A stretch of DNA of 64,000 nucleotides from Symbiodinium natans (GCA_905221605.1 CAJNDS010002668.1:985501-1049500), one strand, 5' to 3'. Positions 29,616 to 40,283 are shown, counted from the stretch's first letter. The notes: generated by a model not told the origin, from the letters alone. A program made the numbers and translations.

Positions 29616-29650
29616 TTAACCGTAAACCCTAAGATCCTAAAACCTCCCAG

Positions 29651-29700
29651 GCTATAGCTATGACATGACCATCACCGACGCCGCACTGCGCTCAGCCTAG
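29651..29700 (+). CDS. Possible terminal exon
   Basis: Acceptor ACCTCCCAG. The frame reads YSYDMTITDAALRSA then TAG. It could be the 3' end of a gene; no polyadenylation signal is evident. Confidence 0.42.
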
Positions 29701-30041
29701 GAGAAGGCTCCAGCGCGACACACGGAGTCATGCAGACAACGCGCGTTAGGATAGAGGGCTTAGGGCTGAGGGTTTTAGGGTTTAGGGTTTAGGGTTTAGG
29801 GTTTAGAATTTAGGCCTTAGGGCTTAGGGTTTAGGGTTTAGGGTTGGGTCACACAGTTTTGGGGTTCGGGGTTCAGGGTGTGCTTGTGGAATTAAGCCTG
29901 AAGTTCCAAGCTCTCCCCCCGAGAATCCTGAGCCCGAAGCCCAAAAGACCAACAACATGTAGTATAGGGGTTTAGGGTTAGGGCTTGGGGTTCGGGGTCG
30001 GAACCGGAGTATGCCTGACCCCCAAAGCCCTCCCGACCCCG

Positions 30042-30205
30042 AAAGCCCTAAAGCCCTAAAGCCCTCAAGCCCTAAAGCCCTAAAGCCCTAAAGCCCTAAA
30101 GCCCTAAAGCCCTAAAGCCCTAAAGCCCTAAAGCCCTAAAGCCCTAAAGCCCTAAAGCCCTAAAGCCCTAAAGCCCTAAAGCCCTAAAGCCCTAAAGCCC
30201 TAAAG
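30042..30205 (-). repeat. AAAGCCCT octamer array
   Basis: About 20 tandem 8-bp units, one base longer than CCCTAAA and with C for A. It ends in normal CCCTAAA units. Degenerate copies of the complementary AGGGCTTT word fill 32310-32510. Confidence 0.9.
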
Positions 30206-30310
30206 CCTAAAGCCTAAACCCTAAACCCTAAACCCTAAACCCAGTTGAGGTTCGGACTCCACTGACCCAACGCAAACGGTGCCTCTTCTAAGGCCTACGC
30301 TGGCTTTCAG

Positions 30311-30383
30311 CGGGACGGCCTGGGGAGTTCCTGTACGGAGGGGCACCTCCTGCCAAGCGGGGGATGCCAAAGTGTCTTTGTGG
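30311..30383 (+). CDS. Exon, unknown product
   Basis: Acceptor CGCTGGCTTTCAG. 24 codons RDGLGSSCTEGHLLPSGGCQ then SVFV, donor GTGG|GTTTCAGGG. Confidence 0.5.
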
Positions 30384-30841
30384 GTTTCAGGGTTTAGGGT
30401 TTAGGGTTTGGGCTGTTTAGGGTTTAGGGTTTAGGGTTTAGAGTTTAGGGTTTAGGGTTGGGACGGAGGACTTTGTAAGGGCCCGAAAGAGGGTTTCGGG
30501 TTCTACATGCTCTTGAGGGCTGTAAAGAATGATGTGAGCCTTCCTGGTGTGATCTGTTTGGGGTTTGAGGGCGTAGCGTAGCAATATTTCGTTTAAGTTT
30601 AGGGCTTGTGATACTGTGTGGGGGTTTTCCGTTAGTCCATTTCTTGGAAGCAGCGGGGGTGCGTATCACCCGAAACTACCTGCACATTTGTTACAGCATC
30701 TGAGCGTGACATGCCCGAACTCCTGGCCCTGAAGCTTTGAAGGGTAGAATGGTACGGGCAAAGATCCGAGTAAATTTGGAAATCTGGATGGCTAGACGAG
30801 TGCCCGTACGGGAGATCTAATTATTTGTGCCGTACTTGCAG

Positions 30842-31082
30842 CACAGATAGCAACACGCAAACCTTTCGGAGACGTCACACGGACGCCAGGTACAGATACT
30901 GGGTTGAGCTGGCAGATCACAGCTTCTATGTGATGCAGCCTACGTGGTGGTCTCAGATGCGGGATGAGAAGGTGGATGCAGGAACGGAATCACAAAAGTG
31001 CTTTGGAAGTTTAAAGACTTTCGGATCATCTGCCGCAGTTGCACACCTTGCAGGCCCGAAAACCTCAACGTTGCAACAGTAA
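30842..31082 (+). CDS. Terminal exon, unknown protein C-terminus
   Basis: Acceptor CGTACTTGCAG. About 80 open codons, including RRHTDARYRYWVELADHSFY and VMQPTWWSQMRDEKVDAGTE, end at TAA (31080-31082). AATAAAA occurs 27 bp after the stop and could be a polyadenylation signal. The protein is not recognised; aromatic residues are frequent. Longest clear exon on the left half. Confidence 0.65.
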
Positions 31083-31149
31083 GACATACCCATTGACCCT
31101 ACACCCTGGACAATAAAAACCATGTACAATACAAGCAAAGATGAGCCAG

Positions 31150-31240
31150 CTTGGTTGTTCTAATATGTGTATATATATATGTGACCACATATATATATAT
31201 ATACATAGAGAGAGATACATAGGGAGAGAAAGAGAGAGAG
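31150..31240. repeat. AT/GA microsatellite
   Basis: Two (TA)n tracts flank TATATGTGACCACATATATA, a perfect small palindrome, followed by (GA)n. Confidence 0.7.
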
Positions 31241-31598
31241 CTGAACCACGGCTTCTACCGAGGACCCACGCAGCCCGAATTGTACTCAGGCCCTAAGTCT
31301 TAAGTACACGAAGAAGTAGGACCGGCCATCAGCCAAGACACAGTCTGGTTTAGTAATGTCATGTCAGTAGTGCTTCAGCTTCATGATTCAAGGTTTAGGC
31401 CTTTGGGCGCCGATCCCCATCAAGCAGGGTGACTTATTGCGAAACGGTCCTTGAAGAAGAGGTCCTCGCTTTCTTTCTAGAAGGAAGGGACATACGACCC
31501 GCGCGAGGCATAGCTGCCCGTTCGCCGTCTCCGGCGGTGGGCGTCACAGAGACTTGCGACGGCTAGCTGCCGCGAGCCTAGCCGCACCATGAACATGC

Positions 31599-31682
31599 GT
31601 TTCCTAACCCTGATAATAACAGTCCTTAACAGGGATGATAGTAGGGGGTACTACAATCCTTATTAAGGACTGTTAGTTTTAG
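31599..31682. mobile_element. Introner-like element, family B (copy 2)
   Basis: Left GTTTCCTAACCCTGATAATA then ACAGTCCTTAA, right TTAAGGACTGTTAGTTTTAG. 84 bp, GT to AG. Upstream, ATGAACATGC at 31589 could be a first coding exon; downstream the frame is short and unproven. Confidence 0.6.
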
Positions 31683-32309
31683 GGGGGACATCCCAATCTG
31701 GGACCTTATACAGGGCTCCTGACTCTAGGAATCCCCAGAAATAGTCTCATCTTAAGGTGCCCCAATCTGTCCAGAATAGGTGAAGCAGGTTCCCCTTAAA
31801 CCCCACTCGTCCCTATGTCCCTGGAAGCGCTTAGGGTTTAGGAGTTTTAGGGTTTAGGGTTTAGAGTCAGGGCACTAAGTCCCTGTAAGGGAAGCGCGAA
31901 AAAGGGGGGCAAACGCGGCCTAAACCCTGAGCTTTGAAAACCCGAAGGCCGCAACCCAAACCCAAAACCACGCCTCCAACCCTGGGGCTGCCCAACCCGA
32001 CAACGCATTGAGGCATGGGCACATGGGTCTACAGGGTTTGCAGGGTTTAGGATCTAAGTTGGGCTCTCGTGTTTTGTGGTGGGGGGGATCTCCTGATCGG
32101 GAAAGGAAAGAGTGGTTTGGGGACGTTGCAGGAACCCGCGCTGTAGTTAGGAAGAACATGCACCTCTGCTAGGGTTTATAGGGTCTAGAGCTTAGACCTT
32201 AAGGCTTAGGGGTCACAAGGGGGGACCCTGTCACAAGACTGTAGAGGGCATTCTGGGTAAGTCCCCGCATAGGGCTCCATGCCCCTGAGGTGGTGGAAGG
32301 AAGCCCAGG

Positions 32310-32510
32310 GCTCGGCTGTCAGGGCTTTTTTTCAGGGCTTTAAGGGCTTTTTAAGGGCTTTAAAGAGGCAGAGAAAGGCTCTACTATCATGGTGCCTTAA
32401 ATCGCCGTTCAGTTACAAGGCTTCTAAAGGGCTTTTGAAGAGCTTTAAAGGGGCTTTCTGGGGCCTTAAACGGCCTTTGATTCTTCAAGGCCTTAAAGGG
32501 CCGTAGGGGG
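32310..32510 (+). repeat. Degenerate AGGGCTTT repeats
   Basis: Scattered AGGGCTTT and GGCTTTAAAG words, the decayed complement of the 30042 array. An open frame here (Lys/Gly/Phe/Leu rich) is a by-product. Confidence 0.6.
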
Positions 32511-32616
32511 GCTTTGGGTTCTTTTTCTAAAGGCCCGTAAGCCGAACAGCTAGTGAGAGCCAGACTCGGGGTCTCCTGTCAAGGTCGCCGTGCATAGGGG
32601 AGAGCCTCCCCGTTGT

Positions 32617-32735
32617 TGTAATTATATAGGGGAGTTTACAATATTAGGGGATACCTTTTTGGGGTCCGGGGGGATCCTGTTGTTTGGGGATCTATACTAG
32701 GGGCCCCTTTTTATCGTAAAACCCCATATGGGTGC
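32617..32735. mobile_element. Inverted-repeat element, family C (copy 4)
   Basis: GGGGAGTTTACAATATTAGG at the left and GGGGCCCCTTTTTATCGTAA at the right, with a GGGGTCC centre like the 25747 copy. Confidence 0.45.
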
Positions 32736-32806
32736 CTAGATTCGGTATAAGTCGTCTGACAGCCTGGGTTCATGGGCCTTTGAAGTACAAGGGTGCTAGG
32801 GGGGAG

Positions 32807-32869
32807 GGCCGATGAGTTCGACCGAGACAGGCTAAACGCCAGCTCATCAGTCACTAGAGCTTGTTCAAG
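32807..32869 (+). CDS. Exon, unknown product
   Basis: After GGGGAG the frame reads ADEFDRDRLNASSSVTRACS, donor TCAAG|GTGTTA. Confidence 0.4.
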
Positions 32870-33280
32870 GTGTTAGGCCCCGAAAGCCCTTCGAAGTGAG
32901 CGGATGGGTTTAAGTTTAAGGGTCGGTATGGGTTCAGGGTCCCATGTTTAGGGGTTCCGGTCATCTTGGCTTTCTTGATCTTTTACGTATCGCTACACCG
33001 TACACTGTCCTCAACCATGCTGAGAAGTTGAGCCCTAAAAGCCCGCTATCCCAAGCCCTGAACAGGCCAGCGTCCCTGGTCCAAAGACTAACCCACGATG
33101 CTCTGAGCAACGACCGTTCATGCTTCGAGCTGTTGTTGTGATGCTCGTCCTCTGGTTTAGGGTTCAGTGTGTTACTACCTCCACCATGCAGAAACTCCTG
33201 AAAACTTAAAACCCTGAACTTGCCGAACCCTAAACCCTAAATCCTAAAGGCCCTCACTCAAGGTGCCATTAGCAGTGCAG

Positions 33281-33330
33281 GGAGCACCACGCTGATCCCT
33301 GCAGCTGTGGAGCAGTCGGGGCCTCATTCG
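33281..33330 (+). CDS. Exon, unknown product
   Basis: Acceptor TAGCAGTGCAG. The frame reads STTLIPAAVEQSGPHS, donor TCG|GTTCAGGG. Confidence 0.5.
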
Positions 33331-33503
33331 GTTCAGGGTTTAGGAGTGAAGGGGCGTGACAGGGTTTAGGGGTGAAAGGGGGTTATAGGGCCTAAGGGCC
33401 AGTAGGGGTGTGAAGGATTTAAGGGTTTGAGGAAGAGTTTAAGGGCTTAAGGCTTAGATGTCTAATGGTTGAATGGTGTGGTGGTTAACTGGTTTAGGTC
33501 CAG

Positions 33504-33543
33504 GGGAACTTCCGCCGGCACCTCCACGTTTGTCATTTTTGAG
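33504..33543 (+). CDS. Micro-exon, unknown product
   Basis: Acceptor TTAGGTCCAG. The frame reads GTSAGTSTFVIFE, donor GAG|GTTTAGG. Confidence 0.4.
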
Positions 33544-33929
33544 GTTTAGGTTCTTTTCTAAACCCGAAGAAGCAGAAAGCAGTGGCCCTTTCACATCTAG
33601 GTTACTGGGTTTTCAACGCCCGAACCGGAGATCCGAACCCTGCCCTCTATGTTCCAAACCCCTTGCCCTAAGCCCTCAAACCCACCCTACAAAAACTCAT
33701 TTAAAAACAACCCACAAGCCCTAAATCCCGGAAAACCTGAAACCCTAACAACCCCAAACACCCTAAAACCTTAGAACCCAAAACCCTAACACCCTACAAC
33801 CCTAACCCCTAAAGCCTTAAACTCCTCCTAAACCTGAAAACCATAAACCCTAAACCCTAGGATGGTTTGTCTTTGGGTTCTGCGGGAATGAGGAACTGAG
33901 CAAACACGTTCGGGGTTTCACTTTTCGAG

Positions 33930-33984
33930 TCCAACCTCCTGGAGTCCGTACTGTCCTTGCTACCCCCCAACCCATTCGTGAATG
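33930..33984 (+). CDS. Exon, unknown product
   Basis: Acceptor CACTTTTCGAG. 18 codons SNLLESVLSLLPPNPFVN, donor AATG|GTTTAGGG. Confidence 0.48.
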
Positions 33985-34044
33985 GTTTAGGGTTTAGGGT
34001 TTAGGGGTTAGGGGTTTAGGGTTTAGGGTTTACTCTTTCCCCAG

Positions 34045-34114
34045 ACCCTATGCCCCTGTGCAAAGGATCAAGTGGCGTTTTGGAGTAGGATCTTCAAAGT
34101 CAGCCATGCCAAAA
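34045..34114 (+). CDS. Exon, unknown product
   Basis: Strong acceptor TACTCTTTCCCCAG. The frame reads PYAPVQRIKWRFGVGSSKSA then MPK, donor AAA|GTTTAGGG, phase 0. Confidence 0.58.
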
Positions 34115-34605
34115 GTTTAGGGTTTAGGGTTTAGGGTTTAGGCTTGCGAACCCTAAACCCTAAACCCTAGACCCTAAACCCTAAACCCTAAATCCTAAAC
34201 CCTAAACCCTAAACCCTAAATGGGAGGATGTGGACGTCGCTTGGCATGGCCCCAGTGGGCCAGGGTTTGCGGAGCCCTCAGCTTCGGCTAAGGGTCACTC
34301 ACTTGGGGGGGGGGGGGGGGTTTAGGGTTTAGGGGTTTAGGGGTTTAGGGGTTTGGGGTTTAGGGTTTAGGGGTTTCGGGGTTTAGGGGTTCAGGGGTTT
34401 AGGGGTTAGGGGGTTAGGGTTTAGGGTTTAGGGGTTAGGGTGGTCCTTGCTGATGCTCTGAGTCTGGGTTCCAAGAAGGGTTGAGGTTCTATAAGGTTCA
34501 AGGGATGGTGAAGGCCTTGTTTCTCTGGGGGTTGATGCTTTGGGGTTTGGGGGTTTGGGGGTTTAGTTTAGGTTTGGGGTTTAGGGTTTAGGGTTAAGGG
34601 TTTAG

Positions 34606-34787
34606 GGCCCCAATGGAGATCATGAGTCGTCACCCCGAAGCTCCTGTTCTCACCTTCGGCTGCTTTGGCGGATGCTACAAATCATGTAGGCTTCCTTGGG
34701 AACATTGGGGTGCTGTGGTTCGAAGCCCTGAGCCGGTAAAGTCATGTGCGCTTGGCCCAGAAGGCGGGCGCTGTTTGACACAGGCTG
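34606..34787 (+). CDS. Exon, Cys-rich, phase-linked to 34963
   Basis: The acceptor may be the last TTTAG of a telomere-type run. The frame contains MEIMSRHPEAPVLTFGCFGG, CYKSCRLPWEHWGAVV and EGGRCLTQA, donor GCTG|GTTTAGG. An initiator ATG at 34613 is possible. Unknown family. Confidence 0.52.
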
Positions 34788-34799
34788 GTTTAGGGGTTG

Positions 34800-34930
34800 G
34801 GGTTTAGGGTTTAGGGTTTAGGGTTTAGGGTTTAGGGTTTAGGGTTTAGGGTTTAGGGTTTAGGGTTTAGGGTTTAGGGTTTAGGGTTTAGGGTTTAGGG
34901 TTTAGGGTTTAGGGTTTAGGGTTTAGGGTT
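34800..34930 (+). repeat. Long pure TTTAGGG array
   Basis: About 18 units between two phase-linked exons; it makes up most of the intron 34788-34962. Confidence 0.9.
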
Positions 34931-34962
34931 TCTTTGAATTTTCGACATATGAACGCAAGCAG

Positions 34963-35043
34963 CGCCACTGGAAGCCATGTGGAGGATGCGCCTCTGCAAT
35001 TTCGAGGCCTGTGGTCTGGTGGCTTTGCATGCCCGTGACAGGG
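34963..35043 (+). CDS. Exon, unknown product
   Basis: After GCAAGCAG, in the phase carried from 34787, it reads APLEAMWRMRLCNFEACGLV then ALHARDR, donor AGGG|GTTTAGG. G/C-rich third positions. Confidence 0.58.
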
Positions 35044-35242
35044 GTTTAGGGTTTAAGGTTTATGGTGTAGGGTTTAGGGGTTTAGGGTTCAGGGTTTAGG
35101 GTTTAGGGCTTAGGGCTTAGGGTTAGGGTTTTTTCGGGTTTGTGTTTAGGGTTTAGCGTATCTCGGTCGGTACCCTGTCGAACAGGCCGGGCAGGGCACG
35201 CGAGTCCTGCGTCATACTACTTTGGCATTCCGTTTGTTGCAG

Positions 35243-35351
35243 ATTCCTCGGACACCCTTCACACAGAGTGTCGATCTGCAGCACATGGGAAAAGGCCCGA
35301 CAACATTTCTTCGGCAGACTGTCCGGGAGTATGTGCCTGCAGTGCTCAAAG
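35243..35351 (+). CDS. Exon, first and least altered unit of the array
   Basis: Acceptor CCGTTTGTTGCAG. In the phase carried from 35043 it is open with SSDTLHTECRSAAHGKRPDN then ISSADCPGVCACSAQ, donor AAAG|GTCGGG. Confidence 0.45.
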
Positions 35352-37554
35352 GTCGGGCTCCATGCAGTTGGCGGCTGAGCTGGGCGTGTGTTTCCTGTTT
35401 GTTGCAGATTCCTTGGACACGCTGAGAGCGTGTCGAAGGAATCTGCAACGAATGGGAAAAGGCCCGACAACATTTCTTGGTCAAAGATGCAGTTGGCGGC
35501 TGAGCTGGGCGTGTGTTTCCTGTTTGTTGCAGATTCCTTGGACACGCTGAGAGCGTGTCGAAGGAATCTGCAACGAATGGGAAAAGGCCCGACAACATTT
35601 CTTGGTCAAAGATGCAGTTGGCGGCTGAGCTGGGCGTGTGTTTCCTGTTTGTTGCAGATTCCTTGGACACGCTGAGAGCGTGTCGAAGGAATCTGCAACG
35701 AATGGGAAAAGGCCCGACAACATTTCTTGGGCAAAGATGCAGTTGGCGGCTGAGAAGGGCGTGTGTTTCCTGCTTGTTGCAGATTCCTTGGACACGCTGA
35801 CAGCGTGTCGAAGGAATCTGCCATCTGCAACGAATGGGAAAAGGCCCGACAACATTTCTTGGGCAAAGATGCAGTTGGCGGCTGAGCTGGGCGTGTGTTT
35901 CCTGTTTGTTGCAGATTCCTTGGACATGCTGACAACGTGTCGAAGGAATCTGCCATCTGCAACGAATGGGGAAAGGCCCGACAACATTTCTTGGTCAAAG
36001 ATGCAGTTGGCGGCTGAGCTGGGCGTGTGTTTCCTGTTTGTTGCAGATTCCTTGGACACGCTGAGAGCGTGTCGAACGAATCTGCAACGAATGGGAAAAG
36101 GCCCGACAACATTTCTTGGGCAAAGATGCAGTTGGCGGCTGAGCTGGGCGTGTGTTTCCTGCTTGTTGCAGATTCCTTGGACACGCTGAGAGCGTGTCGA
36201 AGGAAGCTGCAACGAATGGGAAAAGGCCCGACAACATTTCTTGGGCAAAGATGCGATTGGCGGCTGAGCTGGGTGTGTGTTTCCTGTTTTTTGCAGATTC
36301 CTTGGACACGCTGAGAGCGTGTCGAAGGAATCTGCAACGAATGGGAAAAGGCCCGACAACATTTCTTGGTCAAAGATGCAGTTGGCGGCTGAGCTGGGCG
36401 TGTGTTTCCTGTTTGTTGCAGATTCCTTGGACACGCTGAGAGCGTGTCGAATGAATCTGCAACGAATGGGAAAAGGCCCGACAACATTTCTTGGGCAAAG
36501 ATGCAGTTGGCGGCTGAGCAGGGCGTGTGTTTCCTGCTTGTTGCAGATTCCTTGGACACTGAGAGCGTGTCGAACGAATCTGCAACGAATGGGAAAAGGC
36601 CCGACAACATTTCTTGGGCAAAGATGCGGTTGGCGGCTGAGCTGGGCGTGTGTTTCCTGTTTGTTGCAGATTCCTTGGACACGCTGAGAGCGTGTCGAAC
36701 GAATCTGCAATGAATGGGAAAAGGCCCGACGACATTTCTTCGGCAAAGATGCGATTGGCGGCTGAGCTGGGTGTGTGTTTCCTGCTTTTTGCAGATTCCT
36801 TGGACATGCTGACAGCGTGTCGAAGGAATCTGCAACGAATGGGAAAAGGCCCGACAACATTTCTTGGTCAAAGATGCAGTTGGCGGCTGAGCTGGGCGTG
36901 TGTTTCCTGTTTGTTGCAGATTCCTTGGACACGCTGAGAGCGTGTCGAAGGAATCTGCAACGAATGGGAAAAGGCCCGACAACATTTCTTGGGCAAAGAT
37001 GCAATTGGCGGCTGAGCTGGGCGTGTGTTTCCTGCTTGTTGCAGATTCCTTGGACACGCTGACAGCGTGTCGAAGGAATCTGCAACGAATGGGAAAAGGC
37101 CCGACAACATTTCTTGGGCAAAGATGCAGTTGGCGGCTGAGCTGGGCGTGTGTTTCCTGTTTGTTGCAGATTCCTTGGACATACTGACAACGTGTCGAAG
37201 GAATCTGCCATCTGCAACGAATGGGGGAAGGCCCGACAACATTTCTTGGGCAAAGATGCAGTTGTTGGCGGCTGAGCTGGGCGTGTGTTTCCTGCTTGTT
37301 GCAGGTACCTTGGACACGCTGACAGCGTGTCGAAGGAATCTGCAACGAATGGGAAAAGGTCCGACAACATTTCTTGGGCAAAGATGCAGTTGGCGGCTGA
37401 GCTGGGCGTGTGTTTCCTGTTTGTTGCAGATTCCTTGGACACGCTGAGAGCGTGTCGAAGGAATCTGCAACGAATGGGAAAAGGCCCGACAACATTTCTT
37501 GGGCAAAGATGCAATTGGCGGCTGGGCTGGGCGTGTGTTTGAAGTTTGTTGCAG

Positions 37555-37647
37555 ATTCCTTGAGAACCCTCTGCAACACATGGGAGATCGCCCAACAACA
37601 TGGCTCGGCAAAGACTGTCGGGGAGTATGTGCCTGGAGTCCTCAAAT
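37555..37647 (+). CDS. Exon, last unit of the array
   Basis: Acceptor AAGTTTGTTGCAG. The frame reads SLRTLCNTWEIAQQHGSAKT then VGEYVPGVLK, donor AAAT|GTCGAG. Coding look is much better than in the inner units, so this is probably closest to the ancestral exon. Confidence 0.5.
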
Positions 37648-37670
37648 GTCGAGGTCCATGCAGTTGACAG

Positions 37671-37909
37671 GTCGGGCCCCATGCAAGCTGGCAGGCTTGC
37701 AACGGTTGGAGTTAATTTGGCAAGGCCCAGCTAAGCAGATCGGAGAAGTTGCATGTGCTTGTCGCGAAGTAGTTCAACTCGACCATTGTGAACGTGCCAC
37801 AATCCGGGCTCGCAATCGTTTACTTGCTCGTCGAGTTGTAGAGCTGCTGAAGGTCGCATTCCCAAGCATGCGGCTTGAAGTTCCCCAGGCTCCCGAGGGG
37901 CCTGGTCAA
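37671..37909 (+). CDS. Exon, unknown product
   Basis: After GTTGACAG the frame is open for 79 codons, including LELIWQGPAKQIGEVACACR and RNRLLARRVVELLKVAFPSM, donor CAA|GTTTCA. Arg/Leu-rich helical look, not recognised. It is too close to 37647 to be separated from it by a normal intron, so one of the two boundaries is wrong. Confidence 0.5.
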
Positions 37910-37999
37910 GTTTCACGGCCAACGGCTGGACGGTCGACCATGCCGTGATGTGAAAGCTGGCATGAGGTTTCAAAAGCAAGCACGTATTTCCTTACGAAT

Positions 38000-38238
38000 A
38001 TGGTCAGTTCTCTCTTCTATCGCCTGTGTTGGGAACCCGACAACAGGGACCCAAACAAAAGGACTACAATTCAGAGTGTTGACCATATGGTTGTGGCATC
38101 CAGTTCACTTCTGGGCCGTTTCGGATTTCGGGCCTTGCACAGACTTTCCGGTCTGCGGTGGATGGGCTTCGGCCCTCAGCCCTGCATCGCAACAAAACTC
38201 CTAGCCAGGCAGCCCCCCAACCCCTATGAAAGCCTAAA
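38000..38238 (+). CDS. Open region, probable exon
   Basis: Open from 38000 into the CCCTAAA run, with VSSLFYRLCWEPDNRDPNKR and SSSLLGRFGFRALHRLSGLR. Boundaries were not found; an internal GT (GTTGACC at 38076) is a candidate donor. Confidence 0.35.
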
Positions 38239-38300
38239 CCCTAAACCCTAAACCCTAAACCCTAAACCCTAAACCCTAAACCCTAAACCCTAAACCCTAA
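38235..38300 (-). repeat. CCCTAAA array
   Basis: Nine near-perfect units. A TTTAGGG array follows at 38505-38603. Confidence 0.85.
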
Positions 38301-38504
38301 TGAGAGACCTTCCAGGACCCTGCAATCCCTGCAACCCAAAATGTTCTAAGGCTAGTTACACGATCCCTCAGTATGGGCCCTTAAATGAGGACCCCTTCTA
38401 TACCCTCTTGCACGCTATTAGAACCCACAGACCCATACTTCAGAAATATTTGAAAGAGGGTAAGGGACCACCCTAGGGAACCACGTGCCTGTTCTTAGAT
38501 TAGG

Positions 38505-38603
38505 GTTTAGGGTTTAGGGTTTAGGGTTTAGGGTTTAGGGTTTTAGGGTTTAGGGTTTAGGGTTTAGGGTTTAGGGTTTAGGGTTTAGGGTTTAGGGTTT
38601 AGG
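38505..38603 (+). repeat. TTTAGGG array
   Basis: About 14 units, one with an extra T. Confidence 0.85.
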
Positions 38604-38623
38604 ACGCTGGGTGCAAGGCGCAG

Positions 38624-38675
38624 TGTCACTGAGATCTACCTCCGGGGCGTCCGGAAGGCCTGGTTTGCCGCCGGG
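38624..38675 (+). CDS. Exon, unknown product
   Basis: Acceptor CAAGGCGCAG. 17 codons VTEIYLRGVRKAWFAAG, donor GGG|GTGGGG. Confidence 0.5.
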
Positions 38676-39423
38676 GTGGGGGCTAAACCCTAAACCCTAA
38701 ACCCTGAACCCTGAACCCTGAACCCTAAACCATAAACTCTAAACCTAAACCCTAGACCCTGGACCGTGAACTCTGAACCACATGATTCATGCCTAGGGGG
38801 AACCCTAGGATGCCCCCACCTCAGACCCCAATAGGCCTTTCAGGTTCGAAAAAAAGCTTTGGGTTTCGGGTTTAGTTTTTAGGGTCTGGCTTTCAGGGTG
38901 TTTTGGAAACGGTTGAGGCTCTACAACACTGGGAGGCCCAAACAATTCGTGGCACCTATTCGGGGGTCCTCAGAAATGGGGTTGTGATGTTTTGAGGTCT
39001 ATATAGGTATCCCCCCACCCCATTTCGGATGAAAGGGCTTTCTGGTGACGAGTACATATACATATTTTCCCATGCACGTATTCTACAATCAAAGCCTGGT
39101 CGCCCTGCTAAGATACGCTACTGACAAACACATGCTTGCAAATGATGGCGATCATGGTTGTTTTTGTTGTTCATGCTAAAGGGTTCCCAGCAGCCTAGTC
39201 GAGGTTTGTATCTTCGTTCAGTGCAGTTCTTTCGACAACCCGCCATGTGGGGGCCACTCCTAGCATTGATCCCTCAAGGAGATTGCACATATCTACGCAG
39301 CTGTTTCGACGCCCGCTCACTGCTCACTTAAGGGTTCCGGGAAATGGATCGATGAATCGAGCAAGCAGCTCACAATGGTAGAGTAGGCTCATGAGCTTAT
39401 CTAGGTCCTTCCGGGGTGTCAAG

Positions 39424-39615
39424 CCAAGCCCGTGGTTGGAGGATGAGGCATATGTCTGTGGGTTAGCAGGATTACGAAAAAGTAGTGGGGGGATACTCCG
39501 TCTTTTGTTCCGCGTGCTACGAGCTGAATTCCATCCCTTGGGGATGAACCTTGAAGTTCTTGAACCTTCACCCCGGAAAGATCCGAAAGTTACATCCAGC
39601 ACTAGTCGCCCCTGA
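39424..39615 (+). CDS. Possible terminal exon
   Basis: After GGTGTCAAG the frame reads PSPWLEDEAYVCGLAGLRKS, then LRLLFRVLRAEFHPLGMNLE, to TGA at 39613. Codon use is mixed and the opposite strand is also open, so this is tentative. Confidence 0.38.
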   Translation, partial: PSPWLEDEAYVCGLAGLRKSSGGILRLLFRVLRAEFHPLGMNLEVLEPSPRKDPKVTSSTSRP

Positions 39616-39676
39616 CTCGGCCCTTGAGTAACTCTACGCTTCAAAACCACATCCCATGAGTTCACACAATCTAGGG

Positions 39677-39745
39677 GTCGGAAGAATGACTAATAGTATT
39701 CCCTGATGGTCCCTTTTTCCTTATACGATAATAACCCCCAGGCCC
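39677..39745. mobile_element. Inverted-repeat element, family F (copy 2)
   Basis: GGTCGGAAGAATGACTAATA, then TATTCCCTGATGGTCCC. Similar to 9881 and to the reverse of 48423-48480. Confidence 0.4.
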
Positions 39746-40129
39746 CAAACCCCTCTTCTAATCATTAAGGCCTATATTACATGCCTGTAGACCGGAATCC
39801 TGAAGAACTCCTACATGAAGGGGCCCCGAGTCATCAATAGGGTTATCAGGGCCCTAATTTGGGTTATAAGTACTACAATGTAGGTTAGAACTCCCTTAAC
39901 GAAGGTTAGTATAGTAAGGGGGCCCCTACTTGTAGAGCCTACACGGGTGCGCATCTGATAGGTGCTGTCCCTGGAGCCATACATCCCCAAGGTGCGGGTT
40001 TAGGGTTTAGGGTCTGGGGTTTAGGGTTTGGGGATTAGGGTTTAGGATTTAGGGTTTAGGGCAGTTTACGGGTTCATGGATGGATTGGTTTTGTTGATTT
40101 CGGGGCATGTAGGACCTCTTCCCTTTCAG

Positions 40130-40173
40130 CCTCTGTGGTGCCGATCGCAGTTTGAAACTTGCAGGAGGCCCTG
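40130..40173 (+). CDS. Exon, unknown product
   Basis: Strong acceptor CCTCTTCCCTTTCAG. 14 codons PLWCRSQFETCRRP, donor CCTG|GTTGAG. Confidence 0.48.
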
Positions 40174-40283
40174 GTTGAGTGAGTTATGGCTTTGGGGGTG
40201 CAGGGCTTAGGGCAGGGTTTAGGGCCGGGCGAAGAGGGGTGACAGTCACTCTCCGTGGCAAAACTAGTTTCACGGGCCCAAAG

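Larger units (their letters stand above)
35239..37670 (+). repeat. Tandem array of an acceptor-plus-exon unit, 19 copies
   Basis: Nineteen units, mostly 125 bp, each starting with TTTGTTGCAG|ATTCC. Three carry a 7-bp insert (CATCTGC) and one a short deletion. Inner units lack about 45 bp that the first (35243) and last (37555) units retain (GGGAGTATGTGCCTGSAGT region). The outer units read as coding exons; the inner ones do not. Because 125 is not a multiple of three and the unit has few stops, all frames on both strands stay open for long stretches, which yields spurious minus-strand frames of over 600 codons. Confidence 0.85.

Noticed and set aside
32279-32506. 75-codon Lys/Gly/Phe-rich frame
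   Set aside because: Degenerate AGGGCTTT repeat, no splice context.
35481-37702. Two overlapping minus-strand open frames of about 700 codons
   Set aside because: They are the same 125-bp unit read in successive frames. The period is not a multiple of three and the unit has few stops, so any frame stays open. The + strand is likewise open.
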